Assembly: GCA_009914645.1 (NCBI GenBank)
Contig: VFLB01000278.1
Span: forward strand, 1-16,926
Source: Synechococcaceae bacterium Bin_79_3
GTDB taxonomy: Bacteria; Cyanobacteriota; Cyanobacteriia; PCC-6307; Cyanobiaceae
DNA length: 16,926 nucleotides
Direction of reading: 5' to 3'
The translations under genes and the position numbers were made by a program. Shown piece by piece: positions 8,293 through 15,695 of the stretch (its first letter is position 1; the number at the start of each line of letters is the position of its first letter). The notes below the pieces were generated by a model. The model ran no database searches, was not told where the DNA came from, and saw only the letters and a program-made list of their open reading frames with translations.

Positions 8293-9732
8293 TCAAGCGG
8301 CCGCGGCTAGGGGTTGATTATTGCTTTGGTTGTGTAAATAATCCCAGATATTATTAACATCACCTGCTCCCATTACCAGCACTAAATCGCCGGGCTGGCT
8401 TTCGGTATGTAATGCATTTGCAAGTTCATCTAGGCAGCTGTAAGCATTTGCCATTACCCCTCGATGTTGTATCGCTTGAGCTAGAGCCTCGCTGTTGATG
8501 CCGGAAATAGGTGATTCACCAGCGCTGTAGAGCGGTGCAAGCAAGATCTTTTGGGCCGGGCATAGGGCCTGCGCGAAGCGTTCTAAAAATTCCGCTGTGC
8601 GGCTGTAGCGATGGGGTTGAAATACCGCTACAACTCGCTTTGGCACCCAAGGCAGGGTGCTGCGGCCTGAATTCACCATCAGTTGGGCCATGCTGAGGGT
8701 GGCAGATACTTCGCTGGGGTGATGGGCATAGTCGTCTACTACCAAACGGCCCTGCCATTCACCCCGCAGATCAAAGCGCCGCCCAGGCGGCACCAAGCTG
8801 CCAAGGGCTTTTTGTAATTCACTAAAAGGCGCCCCCACAAGGCGGCAGGCGGCAATTGCTGCAAGAGCATTGCTGAGGTTGTGCAGGCCGGCTAAAGGCA
8901 AAACAAGCTCACCTATTAACTTTCCGTTTTCGATGTAATCTGCACGGCTGCCATCGCCTTCCAAACTGATTGGAACGGCTCGAAAGTTTGCATTATTACC
9001 TTCTTCTAAACTCCACCAATGTTTCGCCTTAATGTGTTCTTTAAGCACTGGGCAATCAGCGTTAGCAAGTAATTCGGTGCAATTGCCGGCAAAACGCCCC
9101 ATCGTTTCAACCAAGGCTTCAAGGTTTGGATAAAAATCTGTGTGATCTAGTTCCAGGTTGGTAATTAAGCCCAATGCGGGTCGAAATTGCACCAATGAAC
9201 CATCAGATTCATCGGCCTCTGCCACCAGCAGATCACTGCTGCCAGTGCGGGCATTGCTGCCAAAGGCTGGCACCACTCCACCGATAATTGCTGTGGGATC
9301 CATTCCAACAGCGCCTAGCAAACTTGCAATCAAGCTGCTGGTGGTTGTTTTGCCATGGCTGCCTGCCACAGCAATGCTGCGTTGAGCGCTGATCATCCAG
9401 CTCAATAAAGCGGCGCGGTGGCAAATCTCTAAACCGGCTGACTTTGCTGCGATCAACTCGGGGTTGTGGCTTGGAATCGCGCTGCTTATCACCACCAATG
9501 GAGAGGAGGACACTCCACTGCGAATGGCATCCACCGTGGCTTTGTTCTGATCTTTGAAAATTCTGACGCCTCGCTGGCGCAGCCCTTGAGATAGATCCGA
9601 TTGGCGTGGATCCGATCCGCTTACAGCGTAGCCACGGTCCGCCAGGATCCCTGCGAGGGCGGACATACCAATGCCACCCACACCAATGAAGTGCACAGGG
9701 CGCTCAGGGGGCAGGGAAAGGGGGCGGCTCAA
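8293..9732 (-). CDS. murC: MurC, UDP-N-acetylmuramate--L-alanine ligase
   Basis: The ATP-dependent Mur ligase that adds L-Ala to UDP-MurNAc, directly after the MurB step. Motifs are the N-terminal Rossmann HFIGVGGIGMSALA (14-27), the ATP loop GSHGKTTT (124-131), AEADESDGSL (171-180), TNLELDHTDFY (191-201), and the DDYAHHPSEV region of the central/C-terminal domains. All Mur ligase elements look intact over 479 aa. The start is unusual: the only in-frame candidate after the upstream TAA at 9739-9741 is TTG at 9732, with GTG at 9696 (just before HFIGVGG) as an alternative. First gene of murC-murB-ybaB, divergent from gap2. Confidence 0.95.
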   Translation of the reverse strand: MSRPLSLPPERPVHFIGVGGIGMSALAGILADRGYAVSGSDPRQSDLSQGLRQRGVRIFKDQNKATVDAIRSGVSSSPLVVISSAIPSHNPELIAAKSAGLEICHRAALLSWMISAQRSIAVAGSHGKTTTSSLIASLLGAVGMDPTAIIGGVVPAFGSNARTGSSDLLVAEADESDGSLVQFRPALGLITNLELDHTDFYPNLEALVETMGRFAGNCTELLANADCPVLKEHIKAKHWWSLEEGNNANFRAVPISLEGDGSRADYIENGKLIGELVLPLAGLHNLSNALAAIAACRLVGAPFSELQKALGSLVPPGRRFDLRGEWQGRLVVDDYAHHPSEVSATLSMAQLMVNSGRSTLPWVPKRVVAVFQPHRYSRTAEFLERFAQALCPAQKILLAPLYSAGESPISGINSEALAQAIQHRGVMANAYSCLDELANALHTESQPGDLVLVMGAGDVNNIWDYLHNQSNNQPLAAAA

Positions 9733-9742
9733 AAGTGCTTAA

Positions 9743-9758
9743 AAGTTCATCAGAACTT
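9743..9758. promoter_or_regulatory. Dyad AAGTTC-ATCA-GAACTT upstream of murC and gap2
   Basis: A perfect 6-bp inverted repeat with a 4-nt spacer, 11 bp upstream of the murC TTG in the 132-bp divergent region. A third GAAC half-site follows about 20 bp later. The geometry fits a dimeric regulator, but I recognise no specific factor. Candidate operator only. Confidence 0.25.
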
Positions 9759-9813
9759 AAACCCTTCTGAAAGAACTGTCTTGTGAATTAAGCAAAAACC
9801 ACGTAGATGTCTG

Positions 9814-9819
9814 TATGAT
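9814..9819 (+). promoter_or_regulatory. Candidate -10 element of the gap2 promoter
   Basis: TATGAT matches TATAAT at five of six bases, lies 45 bp before the gap2 ATG, and would give a leader of about 40 nt. There is no good -35 at 17 bp (AGCAAA), so this would be a -10-dependent or activator-dependent promoter. Confidence 0.4.
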
Positions 9820-9864
9820 TCGCAGCCAAATTCCCTTTTCTACTGGGATTCTCTCTGAGCTGCT

Positions 9865-10887
9865 ATGACCCTTCGTGTTGCCATTAACGGATTCGGCCGT
9901 ATCGGGCGCAATTTCATGCGTTGCTGGCTGAGCCGCGGTGCCAACACCGGTATCGAAGTGGTGGGCCTAAACGACACTTCAGATCCCAGAACAAACGCGC
10001 ATTTGCTCACCTACGACTCAATGCTGGGCAAGATTCGCGATACAGAAGTGGGCTATACAGACGACACGATTACGGTGAATGGTCGGCCGATCAAATGCTT
10101 CTCCGATCGCAATCCCCTCAACCTGCCTTGGAAGGAATGGGGCGTTGATTTAGTTATTGAAGCCACCGGCGTATTTGTAGATAAGGCAGGCGCTGGTAAG
10201 CACATTCAAGCCGGTGCAAAAAAAGTATTGATCACTGCTCCCGGTAAAGGAGAAGGGGTGGGCACGTTTGTTGTGGGAGTTAATGCCGATCAATATCGCC
10301 ACAGCGAATTCGACATCATCAGCAATGCCAGCTGTACCACTAATTGCATGGCACCCCTAGTGAAGGTGCTCGATCAAACCTTCGGCATCGTGAAGGGCAC
10401 CATGACCACCACCCACAGCTACACGGGCGACCAGCGCATTCTCGACGCCTCCCACCGCGACCTGCGTCGGGCTAGAGCTGCTGCTATCAACATCGTTCCC
10501 ACCTCCACAGGAGCTGCCAGCGCTGTTGCTTTGGTGTATCCGCCCATGAAAGGCAAGTTGAGTGGTATTGCGATGCGGGTTCCAACCCCCAACGTTTCTG
10601 TGGTGGATATGGTGCTTGAAGTGGCTCGTTCTACTAGTAGAGACGAAGTAAATGCAGCGCTGAAAGCAGCCTCAGAAGGTTCCATGAAAGGGATTATTAA
10701 ATATTCCGATCTGCCCCTTGTTTCTTCCGATCATGCCGGTACGGATGAATCCACAATTGTTGATTCCGAACTCACCTTGGTGATGGGCGACAACATGGTG
10801 AAAGTAATTTCCTGGTACGACAATGAGTGGGGCTACAGCCAGCGCGTGGTGGACCTTGCCGAAGTAGTGGCACGCAACTGGGTTTAG
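9865..10887 (+). CDS. gap2: Gap2, photosynthetic glyceraldehyde-3-phosphate dehydrogenase (NADP-type)
   Basis: Gap2 reduces 1,3-bisphosphoglycerate to glyceraldehyde-3-phosphate in the Calvin cycle using NADPH; in cyanobacteria it is inhibited in the dark through CP12/PRK complex formation. Visible features are the nucleotide-binding NGFGRIGRN (8-16), a [14 protein letters not shown] segment (35-48) as in chloroplast GapA and cyanobacterial Gap2 rather than the Asp-containing motif of NAD-only glycolytic Gap1, the active-site SNASCTTNC with Cys157, and His184 in THSYTGDQ. The C-terminal [15 protein letters not shown] is intact and there is no GapB-type extension. The length of 340 aa is normal. 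The ATG at 9865 has only a weak Shine-Dalgarno. An intrinsic terminator follows 35 bp after the stop. Confidence 0.97.
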   Translation: MTLRVAINGFGRIGRNFMRCWLSRGANTGIEVVGLNDTSDPRTNAHLLTYDSMLGKIRDTEVGYTDDTITVNGRPIKCFSDRNPLNLPWKEWGVDLVIEATGVFVDKAGAGKHIQAGAKKVLITAPGKGEGVGTFVVGVNADQYRHSEFDIISNASCTTNCMAPLVKVLDQTFGIVKGTMTTTHSYTGDQRILDASHRDLRRARAAAINIVPTSTGAASAVALVYPPMKGKLSGIAMRVPTPNVSVVDMVLEVARSTSRDEVNAALKAASEGSMKGIIKYSDLPLVSSDHAGTDESTIVDSELTLVMGDNMVKVISWYDNEWGYSQRVVDLAEVVARNWV

Positions 10888-10899
10888 ATCTGAAAATAT

Positions 10900-11874
10900 T
10901 TAGAGCCCTGTAAAATGTTTATAACCCTTGCCTATTGGCAGGGGTTTTTTATTATTTGCCCAACAGGGGGGGCCAGGATCTTCTCCTAACCAACCGATGC
11001 ATTGAGCTCCCGGCAGTTGCTCTACGAATTTTTCAGCCCAACTTGCCTCAAGGGCTAAAACCAATTCGAAATCCTCGCCACCATCAAGGCAGCTATTAAG
11101 GCAACAGCCTTCAGTGAGCGCAAAAGGCTCATCAAGCAGGGGCTGATGGCCGCAGGCGTTGCCAAGGAGCTCCAAGCTGCGGCGTAAGCCGTCGCTGCTG
11201 TCTGTGCCGGCTACGCGCCAGGGCACAGCCTCTGGGCGGCTGCGGTGGAGAGCTGCTACCGCATCAAAACGAGGTACTGGAAACTGATGCGCTTTGATCG
11301 CCGCTTTTCGCAGGGGCTCATTTAATTGCTGCAAGCTGATATCCCTTGGGTTTTGCAGCAGGCGCAGGCCCAAATTGCTTAGCCCATGGGCACCTGAAAC
11401 CACCAGACGATCGCCTGGTTGGCCGGATTCACGCCTGATTACCGCATCGGCGGCCACCTTGCCAATGGCAGTGATGGCCAGCATCACCACTGGCGCCCTG
11501 GTGCAATCGCCCCCCAGTAATTCACAGCCGTGGCGTTGCAGTAAAGCTGCCAGCCCCTCGTAAACCTCCTCCAACCAATCGATTGATGTATGCCCTGGAG
11601 CAGCTAATGCAACCGTTACTCCTTCAGCTTCCAGGCAACCCATAGCAGCGAGATCGGAAAGATTGGCGCTGCCCGATCGCCAACCCACACTGAATCCAGG
11701 GGTGGTGCTGCTCGAAAAATGCACACCTTCCACAAGAGCATCGGTGCTAACAACCCGCAATAAATGCTGATCTGGGCTGAGAAGAGCGGCGTCGTCGTTA
11801 AATTGACCTCGCTTAGCGAAACGCCGTAGCCTATTTATTAATTCCGATTCTCCTAAATCTGCTAGATCAGCCAT
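10900..11874 (-). CDS. thiL: ThiL, thiamine-monophosphate kinase
   Basis: ThiL phosphorylates thiamine monophosphate to the cofactor thiamine pyrophosphate with ATP. From the ATG at 11874 it has 324 aa and shows the ThiL/PurM-fold motifs DDAALL (27-32), VVSTDALVEGVHF (41-53), NLSDLAAMG (71-79), ELLGGDCTRA (118-127) and a later GTDSSDGL substrate/Mg site. The usual GDDAA reads NDDAA, a mild deviation. An upstream GTG at 11898 is less likely; the ATG overlaps the cyclophilin stop by 8 bp, indicating coupling. The last 15 or so codons, encoding PIGKGYKHF and neighbours, also contain the gap2 terminator on the other strand. Confidence 0.94.
   Translation of the reverse strand: MADLADLGESELINRLRRFAKRGQFNDDAALLSPDQHLLRVVSTDALVEGVHFSSSTTPGFSVGWRSGSANLSDLAAMGCLEAEGVTVALAAPGHTSIDWLEEVYEGLAALLQRHGCELLGGDCTRAPVVMLAITAIGKVAADAVIRRESGQPGDRLVVSGAHGLSNLGLRLLQNPRDISLQQLNEPLRKAAIKAHQFPVPRFDAVAALHRSRPEAVPWRVAGTDSSDGLRRSLELLGNACGHQPLLDEPFALTEGCCLNSCLDGGEDFELVLALEASWAEKFVEQLPGAQCIGWLGEDPGPPCWANNKKPLPIGKGYKHFTGL
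10923..10950 (+). terminator. Rho-independent terminator of gap2, inside the thiL coding end
   Basis: AACCCTTGCC (10923-10932) pairs with GGCAGGGGTT (10937-10946) over 10 positions with one G-U wobble and a 4-nt loop TATT. A T-run continues to 10950. On the minus strand there is no T-run after the stem, so it acts in the gap2 direction only. Confidence 0.85.
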
Positions 11875-12943
11875 GGGCTTGCAGATTTTCGGCTCCACTT
11901 AATAGGGTAATTGTTTCAATTTTGTCGTCTACACCTAGCTCTTCAAGTACATCAAAACCATCCACTACATAACCAAATACCGCGTAGCGACCATCTACCA
12001 AATTCAAGCCAGCAGGGGTGAGTTCTGCTTCGTAAAGAAAGAAGAAAAATTGTGAAGAACCATCACCGAGGGCTTCATCTGAATGGGCCCAGCCAAGGGT
12101 ACCGAGGGTGGCAAAAGGTAATACGGGAGTGGTTTTAAACAGGCCAAGATCTTCAAAAGTTTTGTTGTATTGAGGTATTTTCTCGCCTGGTACCATGATT
12201 TCTAGCGGCACCTGCCGTTCGGTTTTGCTGTTTTGGGCTACGTAGCCGCTGGCGGGTCCTACAGGATCACCTGTTTGCAAAACATAAAAATCTTCGGCCC
12301 GATTGAAAGGCAAGCCGTTATAGAAACCGCGTTGCACTAAATCAATAAAAGCGCCTGCAGTTAGCGGCGCGTTGTAGCCATCCACCACTGCGGTGAGGTT
12401 GCCCTTATTGGTGCGAATTTCAACGCTGGCACGCCCCAGCAACCGCGGCAGCTCATTGAACTCTTCTGGGATGGCGTAGGGGAAGTTCGTGATGGCGAGG
12501 GCTTCTAACTGGCCAATGCTGTTGAGCACTTGCCGCCTTTGATCAAGGAATGCATCGCGATCCTGGCTTTCGCCGAGGCTGCCGAGTTTGATCAGTTCCT
12601 GTTGCAAAACAGCTATTTGTTGTTTTGCCGTGGCTTGTTGTTCCGTAGGAAGGTCGTTAACAATTCGATCTTGTTTTTGGTCTAGCAGCTTTATGGAGCG
12701 TTTGCAGGCCTGTTGGATGCTGCTCCAGCGGCGGGCCCTTAGATCGTTGCTAGTGCCTTCAAGGCGATGTTGTAATTCCTGAAGATCCGCCTGCTGCACC
12801 GGCAGTGAATCCCTAAGAATCGCTGCAGGATCGGTGATTGCATTACCCGGTGGCAGGGCGGCGAAGGCTGCTGTTGGAGTTAAAAAGTTCAATGTGCAGG
12901 CCATTAGCAAGGCCAACAGCATCGAAATAAGGGTGCTGGGCAT
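11867..12943 (-). CDS. Lumenal/periplasmic cyclophilin-type peptidyl-prolyl isomerase (TLP40-like)
   Basis: From the ATG at 12943 the product has 358 aa. It starts with a signal peptide: a hydrophobic stretch (about 5-27) and a likely Ala-Phe-Ala cleavage site near residue 28. A mostly helical segment of about 140 residues follows, rich in Gln and Leu (coiled-coil-like). The C-terminal cyclophilin domain begins near residue 172 with [20 protein letters not shown] and includes [17 protein letters not shown], a [11 protein letters not shown] region and [13 protein letters not shown]. This layout matches plant TLP40 and its cyanobacterial relatives, which assist protein folding in the thylakoid lumen or periplasm. 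A longer reading frame to 13219 overlaps efp and has no signal peptide, so I reject it. It is divergent from efp across 58 bp and overlaps thiL. Confidence 0.9.
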   Translation of the reverse strand: MPSTLISMLLALLMACTLNFLTPTAAFAALPPGNAITDPAAILRDSLPVQQADLQELQHRLEGTSNDLRARRWSSIQQACKRSIKLLDQKQDRIVNDLPTEQQATAKQQIAVLQQELIKLGSLGESQDRDAFLDQRRQVLNSIGQLEALAITNFPYAIPEEFNELPRLLGRASVEIRTNKGNLTAVVDGYNAPLTAGAFIDLVQRGFYNGLPFNRAEDFYVLQTGDPVGPASGYVAQNSKTERQVPLEIMVPGEKIPQYNKTFEDLGLFKTTPVLPFATLGTLGWAHSDEALGDGSSQFFFFLYEAELTPAGLNLVDGRYAVFGYVVDGFDVLEELGVDDKIETITLLSGAENLQAHG

Positions 12944-12972
12944 GGCTGCTGCTTCAGTAGCGCAGACCACCG

Positions 12973-12978
12973 TACAAT
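12973..12978 (+). promoter_or_regulatory. Candidate -10 element of the efp promoter
   Basis: TACAAT matches TATAAT at five of six bases and lies 24 bp before the efp ATG, within the 58-bp divergent gap shared with the cyclophilin gene. No clear -35 is seen. Confidence 0.35.
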
Positions 12979-13001
12979 CCGCCTTAATCCTTTCTGCCGG
13001 A

Positions 13002-13562
13002 ATGATCTCTAGCAACGACTTCCGCACCGGCACAACAATCGAACTGGATGGGCAGGTATGGCGTGTGGTGGAGTTTCTCCACGTCAAACCGGGCAAGGGT
13101 TCTGCCTTTGTGCGTACCAAACTGAAATCAGCCCAAAGCGGCAGTGTGGTGGATAAAACCTTTAGGGCGGGCGAAATGGTGGCATCCGCTTTGCTTGAGA
13201 AATCCACCCTGCAGCACACCTACATGGAGGCTGAAGAATTTGTGTTTATGGATATGTCTAGTTTTGAGGAAACTCGTCTAACCGCTAAGCAAATAGGTGA
13301 TGGCAAGAAATACCTGAAGGAGGGTATGGAGGTGAGCGTGGTGGCTTGGAATGGCAAGCCAATCGAAGTGGAGCTGCCAAATTCAGTGGTTTTGGAAGTT
13401 ACCCAGACAGACCCTGGCGTGAAGGGCGACACGGCAACCGGCGGCACAAAACCCGCAATTGTGGAAACCGGTGCCCAAGTGATGGTGCCCCTATTCATCA
13501 CTATTGGTGAAAAAATCAAAATTGACACTCGCTCCGATACTTATCTGGGTAGGGAGTCCTGA
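13002..13562 (+). CDS. efp: Translation elongation factor P
   Basis: EF-P binds between the P and E sites of the ribosome and relieves stalling at polyproline stretches. The 186-aa protein starts [10 protein letters not shown], the usual EF-P N-terminus. The KOW-like domain I has the tip loop [10 protein letters not shown], with Lys32 at the position that is post-translationally modified in many bacteria. Domains II and III are two OB folds, the last ending in [13 protein letters not shown], a conserved EF-P signature. A start at 12834 is rejected because it would run through the cyclophilin 5' end and add 56 unrelated residues. accB begins 11 bp downstream, the conserved cyanobacterial efp-accB pair. 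Confidence 0.97.
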   Translation: MISSNDFRTGTTIELDGQVWRVVEFLHVKPGKGSAFVRTKLKSAQSGSVVDKTFRAGEMVASALLEKSTLQHTYMEAEEFVFMDMSSFEETRLTAKQIGDGKKYLKEGMEVSVVAWNGKPIEVELPNSVVLEVTQTDPGVKGDTATGGTKPAIVETGAQVMVPLFITIGEKIKIDTRSDTYLGRES

Positions 13563-13573
13563 GGGAGATGGAA

Positions 13574-14056
13574 ATGGACCAAAAGGAATTGCGTTCTCTG
13601 CTGGATTTCCTTTCCACCAGCGACATCCAAGAGTTCAAGCTCGAGGGAGATGATTTCCGGCTTGAGGTGCGGCGCAACCTGCCCTCGTTAGCAGCTCCAG
13701 CAGCAGCTGCGCAGATTGCAATGGCTGCGGTTGCCACCCCTGCTATTCCTAGCAATGCAGCCTCAGCTGTAGCTCCCGCAATACCCCCACCAGCCGCGCC
13801 CGCTAGCCGAAACGATCTGGTGGAAGTTAAAGCACCAATGGTGGGCACTTACTACAGCTCTCCGGCGCCAGGGGAAGCCGCTTTTGTGGAAATTGGCAGC
13901 AGAGTAAATGTGGGCCAAACAATATGTATTCTCGAAGCTATGAAATTAATGAATGAACTTGAAGCTGAACAATCCGGAGAAGTAGTAGAGATACTGGTTG
14001 CAAATGGTATGCCAGTTGAATACAATCAAGTGCTGATGCTTTTGCGGCCCTCTTGA
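13574..14056 (+). CDS. accB: AccB, biotin carboxyl carrier protein of acetyl-CoA carboxylase
   Basis: AccB carries the biotin that shuttles CO2 from biotin carboxylase to the carboxyltransferase, making malonyl-CoA for fatty acids. A short helical N-terminal region (LLDFLSTSDIQEFKLEGDDF) is followed by an Ala/Pro-rich flexible linker (about 35-80) and the lipoyl-like biotinyl domain. That domain has the EAMKLMNE motif, whose Lys (126 counted from the first possible Met) is the biotinylation site. I choose the ATG at 13574 because the GGAG at 13564-13567 is spaced 6 nt from it; the ATG at 13568 follows the GGAG directly and would leave no spacer. The Shine-Dalgarno overlaps the efp stop, indicating an efp-accB operon. 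The 160-aa length is normal. Confidence 0.96.
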   Translation: MDQKELRSLLDFLSTSDIQEFKLEGDDFRLEVRRNLPSLAAPAAAAQIAMAAVATPAIPSNAASAVAPAIPPPAAPASRNDLVEVKAPMVGTYYSSPAPGEAAFVEIGSRVNVGQTICILEAMKLMNELEAEQSGEVVEILVANGMPVEYNQVLMLLRPS

Positions 14057-14089
14057 AGATTTTTGTTAAAGATTTTGGCTGGAGATTTT
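14057..14089. repeat. Three AGATTTT copies at an exact 13-bp period after accB
   Basis: AGATTTT begins at 14057, 14070 and 14083, filling the 39-bp gap between the accB stop and the convergent pdxA stop. No stem-loop is seen. It may be a degenerate triplication or chance in an AT-rich gap. Confidence 0.5.
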
Positions 14090-14095
14090 GTTTGT

Positions 14096-15112
14096 TTAGC
14101 CCAGTTCTAGGGCAGTATTAATAGCAGCCTCCATACTTTCAGCTCGGGCGATACCTTTTCCGGCAATATTAAAGGCGGTGCCGTGGTCTGGAGAAGTGCG
14201 TAAAAATGGTAATCCAAGGGTGGTATTCACCGCTTGATCAAAAGCTAATAATTTCGTTGGTATCAGGCCTTGATCGTGATAAAGAGCTAAATAGCCATCA
14301 AAAGCATCAATATTTAAATCACTTTTATTTTTGTTATGCCAGGCCTTGCTGGCTCCGATCCAGCAGCTATCTGGCGCTAACGGACCCTCCAGATTTAAGC
14401 CTTTGTTATCTGCGTTGTTGCAGCGCAATTCATTCAGCAGTGGTTTAATCCAATCACGCTCTTCTGAGCCCAATTGGCCCTCTTCGCCAGCATGGGGATT
14501 AAGACCTGCCACCGCTAACTTTGGTGCAGCATTAAAGCGCTCACAAAAACTGTTTAGTTGTGAAATACGCCTGCGTAAAAGTGAGGCATTGAGCGCTTTG
14601 CAAACGCTGCTTAGGGGTATGTGAGTTGTGGCAAGCAAAGTATTAAATCGCCAGCCGTTATGGGGTGAACGGGCTGTAAATAACATTGCCGCATCAGCTA
14701 CGCCGCAAAGTTCGGCTAAGCGTTCTGTTTGGCCCGGGTAGTAGTGACCGGCTGCATGCCAGGTGTGTTTTGCAATGGGGGCTGTGCAGAGGGCTGTGCA
14801 ATTTCCTGAAAGCACCGCATTAGTGGCTGCAGTTAACCAGGCAAAGCTGGCTGCTCCACTGGAGGCTGAGGCTTGCCCTGCTTCTACAGAATGGCTCAGG
14901 GGTATGTGCAGCAATTCCAGTTCTGATGGATTGCATAGGCCTCCAATTCCTGCACCTATTTGTTGTTGATAACTGCTCTCAAGCCAATGCCGGCAGCCCA
15001 CTAAAAGAGGATTAAAGCTTGGTTGAACTAGGCGAATCCGCTGTATGGCTTTGAGCACCACCTCAGCGCCGATTCCAGCGGGATCACCAAGGGCTATTGC
15101 AAGGCGAGGCAA
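14096..15112 (-). CDS. pdxA: PdxA, 4-hydroxythreonine-4-phosphate dehydrogenase
   Basis: PdxA oxidises 4-phosphohydroxy-L-threonine in the DXP-dependent vitamin B6 pathway. The N-terminal LAIALGDPAGIGAEV (4-18) is the family signature; Ala replaces the usual Pro after GIG. The three metal-binding histidines are visible: His164 in ATTHIPL, His207 in LNPHAGE and His279 in YHDQGLIPTK. The C-terminal TSPDHGTAFNIAGKG (307-321) is also typical. The 338 aa match the family. The start is TTG at 15112: an in-frame TAA lies at 15134-15136, no ATG or GTG intervenes, and GDPAGIG must sit close to the N-terminus. Cyanobacteria commonly keep pdxA although other DXP-pathway genes lie elsewhere. The start overlaps the upstream 113-aa gene by 19 bp. 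Confidence 0.95.
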   Translation of the reverse strand: MPRLAIALGDPAGIGAEVVLKAIQRIRLVQPSFNPLLVGCRHWLESSYQQQIGAGIGGLCNPSELELLHIPLSHSVEAGQASASSGAASFAWLTAATNAVLSGNCTALCTAPIAKHTWHAAGHYYPGQTERLAELCGVADAAMLFTARSPHNGWRFNTLLATTHIPLSSVCKALNASLLRRRISQLNSFCERFNAAPKLAVAGLNPHAGEEGQLGSEERDWIKPLLNELRCNNADNKGLNLEGPLAPDSCWIGASKAWHNKNKSDLNIDAFDGYLALYHDQGLIPTKLLAFDQAVNTTLGLPFLRTSPDHGTAFNIAGKGIARAESMEAAINTALELG

Positions 15113-15435
15113 TCCAGTTCCACTCCAGGATGATTATTAAACAACTGAATCAAAATGTCGAAAACATCGCGGCAGGGGTTTTGTTTGCTAGTTGCTATGG
15201 CTTCGTTGCACACCACACATTGCAATTCAGCCAAACCAGCGTCATTTTTAGTTTGGTCCAGTTGCACCACCACTCGATCCCGAATCCGCTGCACAGGTGC
15301 AGCATCAATCAAACTAGTGGATGCACCCTTGGCACTCCTCACCTTGAAACCACTTAATTCAAGAGCTTCGGTGGCGCAGAGTAGTAAAGAGATTTCTGGC
15401 TGGGTTGCTCTGCTAAAGCATTCGTATCTGGCCAT
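15094..15435 (-). CDS. Protein of unknown function, 113 aa, coupled to pdxA
   Basis: I do not recognise this family. The frame runs from the ATG at 15435 to a stop inside pdxA (19-bp overlap), so it is probably the first gene of a two-gene unit. The protein is soluble-looking, without signal peptide or membrane segment. It has a predicted helix around LLLCATEALELSGFKV, a basic/valine-rich strand RIRDRVVVQLDQTK (50-63), a CVVC motif (73-76), a third cysteine shortly after (88) and a helical segment DVFDILIQLFNNHPG (90-104). The overlap and the absence of a better plus-strand gene support it; the opposite-strand frames here have no domain character. The pairing with pdxA is not by itself evidence for a B6 role. 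Confidence 0.65.
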   Translation of the reverse strand: MARYECFSRATQPEISLLLCATEALELSGFKVRSAKGASTSLIDAAPVQRIRDRVVVQLDQTKNDAGLAELQCVVCNEAIATSKQNPCRDVFDILIQLFNNHPGVELDCLALQ

Positions 15436-15542
15436 AAATTGCTAAATCGCCCCTTTTGTTTATCCTCTGATTCCCCCGTTAAGAACACCATAAGCAACCC
15501 ATTCTTGCTGTTGTTTTCAGCACATTTCCCAGTCCGCCCGTC

Positions 15543-15695
15543 ATGCTTCGTTTACTGCTTCTAGTTGGGTTTCTACTGGGTTTTGGCATCGGTTTGCAGC
15601 GAGGCTGGCTGGTGATCCGCTGGGACCGCGTAGGGCAAGATTTGCAGCAACAAATCAATCCGGTTAGCCCAAGAGCGAAAACCCCTCCTCTTTAA
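15543..15695 (+). CDS. Small single-span membrane protein, 50 aa
   Basis: An ORF of 50 codons from the ATG at 15543 to the TAA at 15693-15695. The N-terminus is a glycine-rich hydrophobic helix, MLRLLLLVGFLLGFGIGL, followed by a cytoplasm-type tail QRGWLVIRWDRVGQDLQQQ and a Pro-rich end. It occupies a stretch that otherwise has no gene, reads away from the 113-aa gene, and overlaps the 3' end of the SDR gene by 32 bp on the opposite strand. The span, the charged residues after it and the clean gene boundaries suggest a real small membrane protein. The function is unknown. Confidence 0.6.
   Translation: MLRLLLLVGFLLGFGIGLQRGWLVIRWDRVGQDLQQQINPVSPRAKTPPL

Noticed and set aside
7826..8317. 163-codon plus-strand ORF antisense to murB
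   Set aside because: Low-complexity Ala/Pro/Arg composition and no domain; a shadow of the clear MurB frame.
9803..9816. NtcA-like GTA-N8-TA(T) before the gap2 -10
   Set aside because: The right half-site is TAT, not TAC, and it overlaps the -10 itself; too weak to call nitrogen control.
12834..13001. Longer EF-P frame
   Set aside because: Standard EF-P begins at MISSNDF (13002); the extension is antisense to the cyclophilin 5' end and shows no family similarity.
12944..13219. Longer cyclophilin frame (450 aa) reaching into efp
   Set aside because: The extra 92 residues are antisense to efp and would bury the signal peptide; the ATG at 12943 gives a proper secretion signal.
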